From Candidatus Gastranaerophilales bacterium (lineage in GTDB: Bacteria > Cyanobacteriota > Vampirovibrionia > Gastranaerophilales > Gastranaerophilaceae): DNA of 64,000 nt. The notes under the pieces are model-generated. The model was given only the letters and a program-made list of their open reading frames with translations, was not told the origin of the DNA and searched no databases. The translations under genes were made by a program, and so were the position numbers. The stretch lies in assembly GCA_947625305.1 (NCBI GenBank), contig CANQNW010000001.1, forward strand, positions 1 through 64,000, read 5' to 3'. Shown here piece after piece: positions 17,018-26,669 of the stretch (positions are counted from its first letter, which is position 1; the number at the start of each line of letters is the position of its first letter).

Positions 17018-17585
17018 TTAGTTTTTAGCTATATATTTTCTCTCGCCTGTGGAGTTAGCATGTTTAGGTGTATATTTGTCGCCTAAAGTAATTCTGACAC
17101 CTGCCTGCAAGCCTACACCGTTTCTTCCGCCCGAAGTAAAGAAGGTCTGGAAAAATCCTGTTAACCTTTCGCCCCATGTCTTTCTTATACCTATACCGTA
17201 TTTAGCAAACGGTTTAACACTTAACTCAGGCAGTGTTGCGTCACTCGCTTGTTGCTCTAAACCATCTTAAAGGAGATAATGCGTCAGCGGTTGTTCCTTC
17301 TTCAATTATTTTGCCCATACCGCCGCTTCCAAAATTACTGATTGGAATTGTATAACTCGGGCTGGTAATGGTATCAGGTATAATATTGAATCCTGTTATA
17401 TCGGCACCGCCTGTAGAACCATTGTTTAATCCTGCACTGGTAACAGTTTCCCCGGGATTTTGACTTTGTGTACCTGTTGACAAATAAACATCTATACTTC
17501 TTGCATAAGATTTTGATGTTACTGCATATAAGCACATTGCTGAAGTAAACAGCAATGCTGCCAATAATACTTTTCTCTTTTTCAT
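17018..17585 (-). pseudogene. Decayed autotransporter (signal peptide plus end of beta-barrel)
   Basis: From the ATG at 17585 (AGGAG upstream) the frame gives a signal peptide (MKKRKVLLAALLFTSAMC...), then a short serine/threonine/glycine-rich stretch, and stops at 17241. In the next frame, from about 17256 down to 17018, the sequence reads LSVKPFAKYGIGIRKTWGE, then GRNGVGLQAGVRITLGDKY, ending in IAKN. This is the typical last strands of an autotransporter barrel. A +1 shift near TGGTTTAGAGCAACAAGC joins the two, and most of the passenger and barrel has been deleted. It shows the ancestor had an outer membrane. Confidence 0.75.
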
Positions 17586-17762
17586 AAATTCTCCTTCTAC
17601 CTCTATTATCCTATTAAGCATAATAATTAATAAAAAATATTCTTAATATAACTAATTTTATTTTTATTTTGTCTTGTTATAACCACTTTGTCAAGAAAAT
17701 TAGTTATATAAAAATCTTTAAACCTTAACTTTAGGCAGTATTCTGAAAGAAAAGGGCAGTAT

Positions 17763-18092
17763 ATGGGCGAAATAACAGCAAATTTAGGATTAAAAATCAA
17801 AGAACTCAGGGAAAGAAACAAACTTACACAGTTTAAACTTGCCGAGATGATTAATATGGAGCCGTCTAATCTTTCAAAAATTGAAAGAGGTATTCAAATG
17901 CCTAAAGAAGAAACATTGGAGTCCATTATTAAAGTTCTTGATATTGATTTAAAAGAATTATTTGATTTTCAAAATTTTATGAAACATGAAGATTTATTAA
18001 AAAAGCTTATTGATATTTTAAAAAAATCAAATACACAAGAACTTAGAACATATTATAAAATAATAAATTCTATTAGGGATTTAAATATATAA
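17763..18092 (+). CDS. Xre-family helix-turn-helix regulator
   Basis: This is a 109 aa protein with a full HTH_3 domain at about residues 6-62: GLKIKELRERNKLTQFKLAE, then MEPSNLSKIERGIQMPKEETL and VLDIDLKELFDF. The C-terminal helices probably dimerise. It is a single gene without an obvious target nearby, 98 bp upstream of the CorA gene. A role cannot be assigned. Confidence 0.85.
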   Translation: MGEITANLGLKIKELRERNKLTQFKLAEMINMEPSNLSKIERGIQMPKEETLESIIKVLDIDLKELFDFQNFMKHEDLLKKLIDILKKSNTQELRTYYKIINSIRDLNI

Positions 18093-18189
18093 AATATTTA
18101 GTAAAAACATTTACAAGACGAATTATAAAATACTTTTAATAAATTAAAATTTATGCTTTAATAAAACTATAGAATCTGAGAATAGCATA

Positions 18190-19140
18190 ATGATAAAGAT
18201 ATTTAAAACAGAAGATAATAAGAAACTGTCAAAATTAAGCATAAATGAAGCTGTATCAGGTTCATGGTTCAGCCTTATAAATCCTACGGAAGAAGAAATA
18301 AAACAAGTATCATTAGTATTAGGATTGGATGAAGACTTTTTAAGGAATTCATTAGACTTAGATGAAAAATCTCGTATAGAAATAGAAGACGGTAATATAT
18401 TAATAATTACTAATTTACCTATAATGACAGATGACGGTTGCTTTGATACACTGCCTATGGGTATAATATACACCCCGACATCAATAATGACGGTATGCTC
18501 TATGGATAATAACATTATGGCATCTTTTAATGAAACAACGGCATATTCTTTTGATACAAGAAATAAAACCGAATTTATGCTGAAAATTCTGTACATGTCA
18601 GTTAAATTTTACTTAAAATATTTAGACATAATAAACAGGACAACGGACAACATAGAAAACGAACTGCAAAAAGCAACAAATAATAAAGCATTATTTCAAT
18701 TAATGGAAATCCAAAAAACTCTTGTTTATTTTTCAACAGCACTAAAAGACAATGATATTGTGCTTCAAAAAATAATGCGATTAACAAATTCAACATCTGC
18801 AAATTATTTAAAAACGACGGAAGAAGATATAGATTTACTTGAAGATGTAATAATAGATACACGTCAGGCTATCGAGATGGTAGATATGCACAGAATGATT
18901 TTAGAAGCGATGATGGAAGGTTTTGCTTCAATAATAAATAATAATTTAAACTTAGTAATGAAGTTTTTAGCGGCAATAACAATTATAATGTCAATTCCAA
19001 CAATGATAGGCGGATTGTGGGGTATGAATGTAAAAGTTCCGTATGGTAATAACCCTTACGGCTTTTTAATTGTCGTTGCATTATCAATAATAACATCAAT
19101 TGCTGTCGTATTTTATTTTAGGAAAAAAGGTATGTTCTAA
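18190..19140 (+). CDS. corA: CorA-family divalent cation transporter
   Basis: This is a 316 aa protein with a large N-terminal cytosolic domain and two C-terminal transmembrane helices (about 250-275 and 288-309). The GMN signature is present in GGLWGMNVKVPYG between them, with a shorter acidic loop than the usual GMNFxxMPE. The last residues (YFRKKGMF) are the basic tail typical of the family. It transports Mg2+ (or Co2+/Ni2+) through a homopentamer. A sequence of three genes follows in the same direction. Confidence 0.88.
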   Translation: MIKIFKTEDNKKLSKLSINEAVSGSWFSLINPTEEEIKQVSLVLGLDEDFLRNSLDLDEKSRIEIEDGNILIITNLPIMTDDGCFDTLPMGIIYTPTSIMTVCSMDNNIMASFNETTAYSFDTRNKTEFMLKILYMSVKFYLKYLDIINRTTDNIENELQKATNNKALFQLMEIQKTLVYFSTALKDNDIVLQKIMRLTNSTSANYLKTTEEDIDLLEDVIIDTRQAIEMVDMHRMILEAMMEGFASIINNNLNLVMKFLAAITIIMSIPTMIGGLWGMNVKVPYGNNPYGFLIVVALSIITSIAVVFYFRKKGMF

Positions 19141-19162
19141 AGAACAAACAGAGGTGGAATAG

Positions 19163-20431
19163 TTGAAAAATAATTACATACTTATTATTTCAAATAATGA
19201 AGAAGTCGGTGAAAAGATATCGGAGAAAATAAAACTTTTAAGGGAATGCGATACCGTAAAAGTTGCATCATATATTGAAGCAATCTCTGTATTAAACTCA
19301 ACGCAGCCTGCCGTAATATTATTATACAGCGGTGATACAGATAATGCAGGTATTGTTAAAGAGATAAGAGCAATAAAATCACTTGATAAAGTGCCAATAA
19401 TGTTTATAACCGATACATTCACGGAGGATAAACTATTATTTGCATTTGATAACGGAGTTGATGACTTTTTCTTTATGTCCGACCCTGATTCAATTATATT
19501 AATGAGAATATTCCTGACACTTCAAAAATCAGTTTTATATAAACAAATAGAAATTAATAATGATATTTTAATATCTGCAGGGATATTAGATAAATATTCG
19601 GGGATTTATTTAAAGGAATATGTACCCATTGTAATGAAGAATTTCTTTTCTAAAAGTATGGAAGAGAATTTGGAAAATACAATATTTATGTATGTAAAAC
19701 CTATGCCGATAAATAATAAAAGATTAAATATTACTAAAATAGGTCAGGTAATAAAATCGATATTAAGGGGAAATGATATAGTAGGCTACGGAAAAAGTTC
19801 GGGATTTTATTTATTACTGTACAGTGCGGGTGTTGAAGGTGCGGAATCGGTATCAAAAAGGATACAAAATATTTTAAAAGATGAATGTAAAATATTTGCA
19901 AATTGTGCTGAGGTATTAGCCTCATTTGAAGAAATAGAGCCTATTTTATATCAGAACATGAAATATCAAATTGAAGCAGATAATCCATTTAATTATTTTT
20001 TTGAATTATCAAAAGGTGAAATGCCTGAAAAAGTTGTTATAAAAGATGAAACAGGAAAAAAGTTTAAAGATTTTAAAAAGGAATTCTTTACAAGCTTTGA
20101 AAAAATAACGGCACCGGTATTTTATCAAACACAATCAACATACTCTGAAAAATTTCCAAATGCTGAAATTAAATTTAATATGACAGAGACAGAAAGTACT
20201 TTTTCTATATCACAGAACAATTGTTCAAGTGAATTATCAATCAAATATCCTGCTTATATAAAATTAATTATAGATATAAAGCATTTGGAAGAAAATACAA
20301 AACCTGTTATAAGAAGATTAACATATGATTTTGAAGATTATTCGGAAGAAAAATTATCCGAATTATTAAAAGATATGATTAATGAATTTTCACAAAGATT
20401 AAGTCTTAATTCATTATATCAGGCAGAATAA
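19163..20431 (+). CDS. Degenerate receiver plus degenerate GGDEF-like protein
   Basis: This is a 422 aa protein starting at a TTG with GAGGTGG upstream. Residues 1-125 have the fold pattern of a CheY receiver, but the phospho-acceptor position reads AVILLYSGD where ILLD is expected, so it likely cannot be phosphorylated. The middle region (about 195-245) resembles a GGDEF domain with its motif ruined: RGNDIVGYGKSSGFYLLLYS instead of RxGGDEF. The C-terminal 150 residues are unrecognised. It is likely a non-catalytic scaffold or sensor. The next gene starts 4 bp after it, so they share a transcript. Confidence 0.6.
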   Translation: MKNNYILIISNNEEVGEKISEKIKLLRECDTVKVASYIEAISVLNSTQPAVILLYSGDTDNAGIVKEIRAIKSLDKVPIMFITDTFTEDKLLFAFDNGVDDFFFMSDPDSIILMRIFLTLQKSVLYKQIEINNDILISAGILDKYSGIYLKEYVPIVMKNFFSKSMEENLENTIFMYVKPMPINNKRLNITKIGQVIKSILRGNDIVGYGKSSGFYLLLYSAGVEGAESVSKRIQNILKDECKIFANCAEVLASFEEIEPILYQNMKYQIEADNPFNYFFELSKGEMPEKVVIKDETGKKFKDFKKEFFTSFEKITAPVFYQTQSTYSEKFPNAEIKFNMTETESTFSISQNNCSSELSIKYPAYIKLIIDIKHLEENTKPVIRRLTYDFEDYSEEKLSELLKDMINEFSQRLSLNSLYQAE

Positions 20432-20435
20432 CATT

Positions 20436-21233
20436 ATGTACGACAAAAATAAAATATTAATATCATCTTCAGCTAAGAAAACAATTAAAGAATCCGCAAA
20501 ATTAGCACAGGAACTAAATCTTGGTTTAGAAATAAGCCGTGTTCCTTTATATAAAAATGAAAATATGACAGTAGAAGACACAATAGAAATATTAAAAAAT
20601 GATATAGAAGGTTTTACAAACAAAATCACACTTCACGCAATGTTTTCAGATGTCAATGTGTCATCTCAGGATTGTTTATTAAGAAAGCAATCACAAAAAA
20701 GATGTTATGAGTCGTATGAAATAGGTAAAGCACTAAAAGCAGATACAATACTGTTTCATAGCGGTAATAAAGGTACAAAACACTATGGGTCGATAGATTC
20801 ATTTAAAAAGAATTTCACTGCATTTTGGAAAGATTTTGTTAAAGAATTTGAAAAATCAAATATAATAGCTGTAATAGAAAATGTATTTGAAACAGGCCCT
20901 CAATTTTGTTTGGATTTAATAGAAAAAGTGAATTCACCGAATTTAAAACTGGCGCTTGACAGCGGGCATGTAAACCTGTACTCGCACGAAACAAAAATAA
21001 CAGATTGGATAAAAGCATACTCAAATAATTTATATCATATGCATATTCATAACAATTTCAGAGAAAATGATGATCATTCAAACCTGTTAAACGGTACGAT
21101 AAATTACGAAGAAGTATTTAAGACACTGACCGAATTAAATTTACAACCCTCCATAGTGCTTGAAATGTTTACGGAAGAAGATATAAGAAAAAGCATAAAT
21201 TTAATGCTCAAACTTAACTTCCTTAAGCCCTAA
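20436..21233 (+). CDS. Xylose-isomerase-like TIM barrel protein (sugar isomerase or endonuclease IV fold)
   Basis: This is a 265 aa protein of the AP_endonuc_2 superfamily. Metal-site motifs appear in order: LHAMFSD, ADTILFHSGN, IIAVIENVF, LKLALDSGHVNL, LYHMHIHNNF and SIVLEMF. These positions fit a sugar-phosphate isomerase/epimerase rather than a DNA repair enzyme, which would normally keep more histidines. The substrate is unknown. Its 3' end overlaps the convergent gene at 21201 by 33 bp. Confidence 0.75.
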   Translation: MYDKNKILISSSAKKTIKESAKLAQELNLGLEISRVPLYKNENMTVEDTIEILKNDIEGFTNKITLHAMFSDVNVSSQDCLLRKQSQKRCYESYEIGKALKADTILFHSGNKGTKHYGSIDSFKKNFTAFWKDFVKEFEKSNIIAVIENVFETGPQFCLDLIEKVNSPNLKLALDSGHVNLYSHETKITDWIKAYSNNLYHMHIHNNFRENDDHSNLLNGTINYEEVFKTLTELNLQPSIVLEMFTEEDIRKSINLMLKLNFLKP

Positions 21234-22265
21234 CCCGTTTAAGTCAATCTCAGCTTTAGTTGAGTTAATGGAAACAAGCATAGACTTTTCTTCATTATAA
21301 TCAATGCTCCAAGTACCTAAAAACAGCGGTCTTTCATGTGTAAAAGCATATGCGTAAACAATAATTCTATCAGGATTATTTTTATCCCATCCGACAGGGA
21401 AGATATCCCACATATAATCTTTTAAATCAATTTGCTTATTTTCTCTCCACCAGTAAATAATTGCCTCACGAACTGCAGTCAGTCTTTTCCAGGATTTTGT
21501 TTTAAAATCGTAAATAATAACATTAGTCTGCCAGGTTTCTTCAAAATTAGAGCCGATTTTTTCTTTAAAAGCGATTTTAGAGCTGTCTTTTGACCAATCT
21601 ATCGGAAATAAAGTTTTAAACTGATACTCTTGAAATTCCTCCATTCCGACAGTAACAATCGGGTTAACTTCCCCTTCAATAACATTAGTCATATAAAGTG
21701 CATCATAGGCATCTTTTGTATTTTTAACGGGGATATAAAAAGCGGAAGAAGAAGTCTGCGAAAAACTCGGATAAAAAGAGCATTTTGTATAAACCATTTT
21801 AGTTTTATCGGGCGATAAAATCCCCGGTGATGAAGCACTTCTTTCGGATACTATTTTTGAAAGATCAATATTTCTTTGACCGGGCGGTGTATTATATCTG
21901 ATAACTCTAAACTGAGGGTCAGGCAGAATTATGTCTTCTTCTGATGTAAAAATCGGTTCAGGAACAACAAAATCCTTTCTTTTTTTATCAGCGGCAAGTT
22001 TATAATAATCCTCCATTGTTACGGGGATTTGAGATTTATCTATATTATGGTAATAAATTTTTTTAGTCGGAGGCAGATGAAATCTTTCCCTAAATTTTTC
22101 ATTTAAAGTTCTTGGGTCTTTTTCCTTCATTTTAACTTCAACTTTAGAAGCATCTAAAGGCGGTGTAGAAAGATACAAAGGATCGGGAGGCAGTGTTTTA
22201 GCCTTAGCTGATACGGCAAGTGAAATAAATATAACCGTTAACCAAAGAAATTTAAATATTTTCAT
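21201..22265 (-). CDS. Secreted protein with TolB-like beta-propeller repeats
   Basis: This is a 354 aa protein with a signal peptide (MKIFKFLWLTVIFISLAVSA, cleavage near KAKT). The central part has PD40/WD40-like strands: SPGILSPDKTKMVYTKCSF, LFPIDWSKDSSKIAFKEKI and VIIYDFKTKSWKRLTAV. These patterns are common in periplasmic TolB-type propellers. It is the last gene of a three-gene set with a kinase and a response regulator; its ATG shares one base with the regulator's TAA stop. It could be a periplasmic sensor or a regulated output. The function is not known. Confidence 0.55.
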   Translation of the reverse strand: MKIFKFLWLTVIFISLAVSAKAKTLPPDPLYLSTPPLDASKVEVKMKEKDPRTLNEKFRERFHLPPTKKIYYHNIDKSQIPVTMEDYYKLAADKKRKDFVVPEPIFTSEEDIILPDPQFRVIRYNTPPGQRNIDLSKIVSERSASSPGILSPDKTKMVYTKCSFYPSFSQTSSSAFYIPVKNTKDAYDALYMTNVIEGEVNPIVTVGMEEFQEYQFKTLFPIDWSKDSSKIAFKEKIGSNFEETWQTNVIIYDFKTKSWKRLTAVREAIIYWWRENKQIDLKDYMWDIFPVGWDKNNPDRIIVYAYAFTHERPLFLGTWSIDYNEEKSMLVSINSTKAEIDLNGLGLKEVKFEH

Positions 22266-22948
22266 TAAACAAGACCTTCTTTAACCGCTTGAATAGTAGC
22301 CTGAGTTCTGTTTTTAACATACAATTTCTGTAAAATACTATGTACATGAGCTTTTGCAGTAGCAAGAGTAATAACCAGTTTTTCTGCAATTTGAGAATTA
22401 TCAAGACCTTCAACAATTAAAGCTAAAACTTCAAGTTCTCTGTCCGTAAGCCCGTAACTGTTTTTTTGATTGGAAACGGAAGTATTTTGAGCGGGAGTTT
22501 GAACAAAATTATTACTGTTATTAGATTTTCTGACATTAGATAAAACCAGTCTGGCAATAGCAGGGTCAAGCCAGGCTGTACCTTCTGCCACTGCTTTAAT
22601 TGCCGAGATTAGCTGATTTTCATCAGCGCCTTTCATAATATACCCATCCGCACCTGCAGATAGAGCATCAAAAACATCATCATCCGATTCTCTTGAAGTA
22701 AATATCAGTATTTTCATTTCGGGATTAGATTTTTTAATCAATTCGGTTGCTTTAATACCATCCATTTCAGGAAGACCGATATCCATAAGAACAACATCAG
22801 GTTTAAGAGATAAAGCAAGTTCAACACCTTGTTTTCCGTTATCGGCCTCACCGATTAAATCAATATCCTGACAATTATCAAAAACAAGTGACAAGCCAAG
22901 GCGCACCATTTTATGATCTTCAACAAGCAAAACTTTTAAGTTGTCCAT
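22265..22948 (-). CDS. NarL/FixJ-type response regulator
   Basis: This 227 aa protein has an N-terminal receiver (acidic pair in VLLVEDH, phospho-acceptor D56 in VVLMDIGLP, FTSRES, and the Lys of MKGAD), a linker rich in Asn/Gln, and a C-terminal LuxR-type DNA-binding domain (LTDRELEVLALIVEGLDNSQ, then TAKAHVHSILQKL). It is a transcription factor activated by phosphorylation, most likely by the histidine kinase whose 3' end overlaps it by 13 bp. Confidence 0.93.
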   Translation of the reverse strand: MDNLKVLLVEDHKMVRLGLSLVFDNCQDIDLIGEADNGKQGVELALSLKPDVVLMDIGLPEMDGIKATELIKKSNPEMKILIFTSRESDDDVFDALSAGADGYIMKGADENQLISAIKAVAEGTAWLDPAIARLVLSNVRKSNNSNNFVQTPAQNTSVSNQKNSYGLTDRELEVLALIVEGLDNSQIAEKLVITLATAKAHVHSILQKLYVKNRTQATIQAVKEGLV

Positions 22949-24483
22949 ACAGGCTCCTCTTTCTTCAACATTATGGCATCAATAAGCAGAAAAAAGAATT
23001 CGCTTCCTTTTCCTTTATCGCTTTCAAGCCAAATTTTTCCGCCGTGAGCGGTAATAATTTGTTTTGATAAATATAGTCCCAATCCGGTACTGATTGACCG
23101 TTTTTCTTGTGTTCCCTGCGAAAATCTTTTAAAAAGTTTAGGAATATCCTTTTTAGGGATACCTTCCCCGTTATCTTTAACCGAAAAATGCAAATCATTT
23201 TCTTCTATTTCAGCTTTTACTTCAATAAGTCCGCCATTTTGAGTATATTTAACGGCATTCCCGAGCAGATTTACAATAACTCTTCTAAGTTCATTTCTGT
23301 CTGCAATAATTTCAGCTTTATCAAGATTTTTAAAATGTTTTTCTATTTTTTGATTTTTACTGTCAGCAATTACCTGAATTTGTTCAATGCATTCATTAAC
23401 TAAAGGCTCAAACGGGAAGGAGGTTTTAACAAGTCTTAGTCTGCCTGCTTCGTATTTATATACCTCTAATAAAGTATTAACAAGCCCGAGCATATCTTCA
23501 CTGCTTTTTTTCATAGTTTCAAGGAGCATTTTTTGTTTATCGGTAAGATTACCTAATTTGCCGTTTAAAAAATATTCCAAAGTTTGAATAGCTGCAACGG
23601 AAGGGGTTCTTAAATCGTGGGTTAATGTCGCAATAAAATCATCTCTGAGCCGTTCCATCTCTTTTTGGACATTCACATTCCTTATAACAAAAACATACAT
23701 TCCGTCTTCATTATTACTTTTTGGCGGAATAAAGGCAGAACTTATTTCAACGGGTATTCTGTTCCCGTTAACGGCATTTAATATTTCAATATTTCTGAGG
23801 AGTTTTTCATCTTCACTTGAAAATACTTCACTCCAATTAATTTCATCAGTTATAAAAAGTTCATTAACATTTTTTGTTAAAAGAATTTCTTCGGATAATC
23901 CAAACAAAGACTCACACGTAGGATTAACATTTAATACTCTGCCATCCGTATTTAAAATAATAATACCATCAGCACAGTTATTAATAACAGCCGATAATTT
24001 TTCATTCATTTCAACAATATCAGCAGTTTTGGCTTTTACAAGCTCCTCAAGATTATTTGAATACTCTTTTAATTTTTTATTTTTTTCTTCTAAAGAAACA
24101 ATAAGCTGTGACCGTTCATAAGCATTTTTTATGTTTATAATAAGTGCATCATTATCCCACGGTTTTTCAATATATTTATAAAGCCCGACTTCATTAATGG
24201 CTTTAATTGCATTTTCCTTATCAGCATATCCCGTAAGTAAAATCGTACCGGCATTAGGGTAAAGTTTTTTAGCTTCAGAGAGAAATTCAATACCGTTCAT
24301 TTTTGGCATCATAAAATCAGATATTATAACTTCTCTTGGGTTTTGTCTAAGATAGTTAAGAGCCTCCTCAGGACTGTTAAAATAGACAACATCACTAAAC
24401 CCCTCCAAAGTAAATAATGACTTTAAAGAAGATGTTACTAAATTATCATCATCCAAAACCAATAATTTATATGAAAACTGCAT
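22936..24483 (-). CDS. Hybrid sensor kinase: receiver, PAS, HisKA, HATPase
   Basis: This 515 aa protein has no transmembrane segment and is therefore cytosolic. The N-terminal receiver (D56 in IISDFMMP) is followed by a coiled coil (about 122-165), a PAS domain (about 165-270), HisKA with the phospho-acceptor H289 in LTHDLRTPSVA, and HATPase_c with VNLLGNAVKYT, FSVKDNGEGIP and GTGLGLYLSKQI-like motifs. The N-terminal receiver suggests that it receives a signal from another kinase. It overlaps the NarL-type regulator, its likely partner. Confidence 0.9.
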   Translation of the reverse strand: MQFSYKLLVLDDDNLVTSSLKSLFTLEGFSDVVYFNSPEEALNYLRQNPREVIISDFMMPKMNGIEFLSEAKKLYPNAGTILLTGYADKENAIKAINEVGLYKYIEKPWDNDALIINIKNAYERSQLIVSLEEKNKKLKEYSNNLEELVKAKTADIVEMNEKLSAVINNCADGIIILNTDGRVLNVNPTCESLFGLSEEILLTKNVNELFITDEINWSEVFSSEDEKLLRNIEILNAVNGNRIPVEISSAFIPPKSNNEDGMYVFVIRNVNVQKEMERLRDDFIATLTHDLRTPSVAAIQTLEYFLNGKLGNLTDKQKMLLETMKKSSEDMLGLVNTLLEVYKYEAGRLRLVKTSFPFEPLVNECIEQIQVIADSKNQKIEKHFKNLDKAEIIADRNELRRVIVNLLGNAVKYTQNGGLIEVKAEIEENDLHFSVKDNGEGIPKKDIPKLFKRFSQGTQEKRSISTGLGLYLSKQIITAHGGKIWLESDKGKGSEFFFLLIDAIMLKKEEPVWTT

Positions 24484-24549
24484 CTATCCACAATCTCCCT
24501 AATAAAATAATAGTTTACATCAGTCAAATAAACAAATATTTAACAAATA

Positions 24550-26538
24550 TTAAGTTTCAGAACTTAATACATCCTCAATTTTAGAGTATTTTTCATTTAA
24601 ATTATTAATATATTTACGGGTCAGTCCAATTTCAGCTTTTATACTATCGATTATTTGAGGAATTCTCACATTCGCTGACAGTTCATTAATTGTTCTGATT
24701 TGTCCGCAGACTTTATTATATTCATCATCTGCTTGTTTTTTAGACATAATTGCCGTTTCATTTTCTAAAGATTTAATATGAATTTTAATTCTTTCAATTT
24801 CATTTTGTAAATGTTTTTTCTGCTCTTGAATTTTGAATTTTTGATTTTCCAGTTCTTTACTTCTTAACGAGTGCTTATAAGCAATAACGACAGGCTGATT
24901 AATTAATTTTTGAAGCTCGATTTCAGCCTGAATTTTAGCATAACTTCTTATTAAACCTTTAACCGAATTGGAATCATTCTTATCTCCGACGGCTTTTATT
25001 ACATTTAATATATCAAGATATTTATTATAAATTCCCTGTTCATCTTCGGGATAATTTTTAATATCAAATTTTTCGGAAGGAAGTGTTTTCAATTCTTCAC
25101 TGCATTCACTTTCATCTTTAGTTAGCTTAGCTAAATCATCTTCTTTTAAAGGCAGTTCTTTTTTTATTTTTTCAAGCTGAATATATTTATTTATAATTGA
25201 ATAGAAATATTTTTTTCGGGTTTCCAGCATATCAATAGTTGCGAATTTATTATTAAGAGTTTCAAGTTCAACCTGCAGTTGAAGAGATTTTTCTTCATTT
25301 TGCGAAATTTGAGTTTTTTTATCCTCTAATTCTTTATTTAATGAATCAATTTTATTATTAATTTCCTCAATATCTTTTGGTGATAAAGGAAGGGTTTCTT
25401 GTCTTAATTTTTCTTTTTTCTTTGCCTTCCTCGATTTTTTAGACGAACCTGTTTTAGTCATATTTTTTAAAGAATCTTCTAAGGTTTTAATCTCTTCTCG
25501 GATTTTTGTTCTTTCTTTATATAAATCATCTAAATTTACTTTTACCTCATCTAAATCAGCCTGTAATTTAATTCGTTTAAGGATAGCGGTAAATTCATCA
25601 TTTTTGCATAATTCATCATATTTAGTCTGAAGTTCATTAATATCATTTTCTTTTTGAGAAATTGCCTCTTCAAGATGAGAAATCAACCCTTCAATTTGAA
25701 GCTTGCAGTCATTTAACCTAAAGTTAGCTGTTGAATAATAATTAGCCGCATCTTTTTGCTGAAAAATCAACCTGTCAGCGAATTTTAACATATTAGAAAC
25801 AGAAAGTTCCGAGAAAAAACTTTTTTTATCTTCATCAGACATTTGAGACTGCGCATAACTGAATTTTTCGGCAGGCATATTATTTCTAATAGAAGGATAC
25901 AACTTAAAAAACTCATAAAAAGAAGTACCTTTTTTTAAATCGTGATTACAGCAATAACAAGCTTCAACCAGATTTATATCAGAATTTTGATTTTCATTAT
26001 TTTCATTTTGCGGAGAAACATGGTCTATTGTAGATAATAAAGGGTGCATATTTTTTTTCAAAATTCTAAGCGCTTCATCCGTATCATAATCGTACACCTG
26101 CTTAAATATTTCCTCACCCGTCAAAAAGGATTTATCATTAGAAAAAGCTAAAAACTTACGAAAAAATTCTATTTCTTCTTCATTTTCAAGTTTTTTAGCG
26201 ACTTCTATTTCTTGAGAATTTTTTGCACCCGATAATTTTTCCAAAACACTTTTAACTTTACCTTCAAGCCTTCCTGCTTTATTTGATAAGATTTCCTTTG
26301 CAATACTTTCAATCTGCTTATCGTCATATACCTTGCATCCGCAATAAGCGCAATGGTTTGTAGGGTTTAAAATAGAAGCGGCATCGTATTTTTTAGCACC
26401 AAAACTTACAACATCACAATTTAAATTACCCCTGAGCTTAACGGCAGGCATTATCGGTGACGATACATTAGCCGTGCTTTTTGTAAATGTTTTTATTGGA
26501 TTTATATTATATAAACTGTTTATATTTAATATTTTCAC
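24550..26538 (-). CDS. HNH-like zinc domain with long coiled coil, lineage-type protein
   Basis: This is a 662 aa protein. The N-terminus has a VVSFGAKKY motif like many Gastranaerophilales proteins (from memory, not searched). Residues 55-225 resemble an HNH nuclease core: NHCAYCGCKVYDD, then TIDHVSPQ, then NLVEACYCCNHDLKKG, giving two CxxC pairs and the DH of the beta-beta-alpha-metal fold. From about residue 270 to the end it is almost continuous coiled coil with many Glu/Lys/Leu heptads. Such a fusion could be a structural or DNA-binding protein. No function is known. Confidence 0.55.
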   Translation of the reverse strand: MKILNINSLYNINPIKTFTKSTANVSSPIMPAVKLRGNLNCDVVSFGAKKYDAASILNPTNHCAYCGCKVYDDKQIESIAKEILSNKAGRLEGKVKSVLEKLSGAKNSQEIEVAKKLENEEEIEFFRKFLAFSNDKSFLTGEEIFKQVYDYDTDEALRILKKNMHPLLSTIDHVSPQNENNENQNSDINLVEACYCCNHDLKKGTSFYEFFKLYPSIRNNMPAEKFSYAQSQMSDEDKKSFFSELSVSNMLKFADRLIFQQKDAANYYSTANFRLNDCKLQIEGLISHLEEAISQKENDINELQTKYDELCKNDEFTAILKRIKLQADLDEVKVNLDDLYKERTKIREEIKTLEDSLKNMTKTGSSKKSRKAKKKEKLRQETLPLSPKDIEEINNKIDSLNKELEDKKTQISQNEEKSLQLQVELETLNNKFATIDMLETRKKYFYSIINKYIQLEKIKKELPLKEDDLAKLTKDESECSEELKTLPSEKFDIKNYPEDEQGIYNKYLDILNVIKAVGDKNDSNSVKGLIRSYAKIQAEIELQKLINQPVVIAYKHSLRSKELENQKFKIQEQKKHLQNEIERIKIHIKSLENETAIMSKKQADDEYNKVCGQIRTINELSANVRIPQIIDSIKAEIGLTRKYINNLNEKYSKIEDVLSSET

Positions 26539-26616
26539 GTTTGAATTTCTCTTAACTCACATGGGAAAAAACCCGTAAATAATATTTTTGTCACAATATT
26601 AAATTTATTTTACAAA

Positions 26617-26650
26617 AAAAGAGCCTGAACCAAAGGTTCAAGCTCTTTTT
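26617..26650 (-). terminator. Terminator of tuf
   Basis: On the - strand AAAGAGCTTGAACC, loop TTT, GGTTCAGGCTCTTTTTTT gives a strong stem followed by a T run, 20 bp after the tuf stop codon. Confidence 0.92.
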
Positions 26651-26669
26651 AAATATGATGTTAAAATTA

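Noticed and set aside
22265..24483. Phage or element origin of the hybrid kinase and regulator
   Set aside because: Codon use and context are like the chromosome around them and no mobile gene is near.
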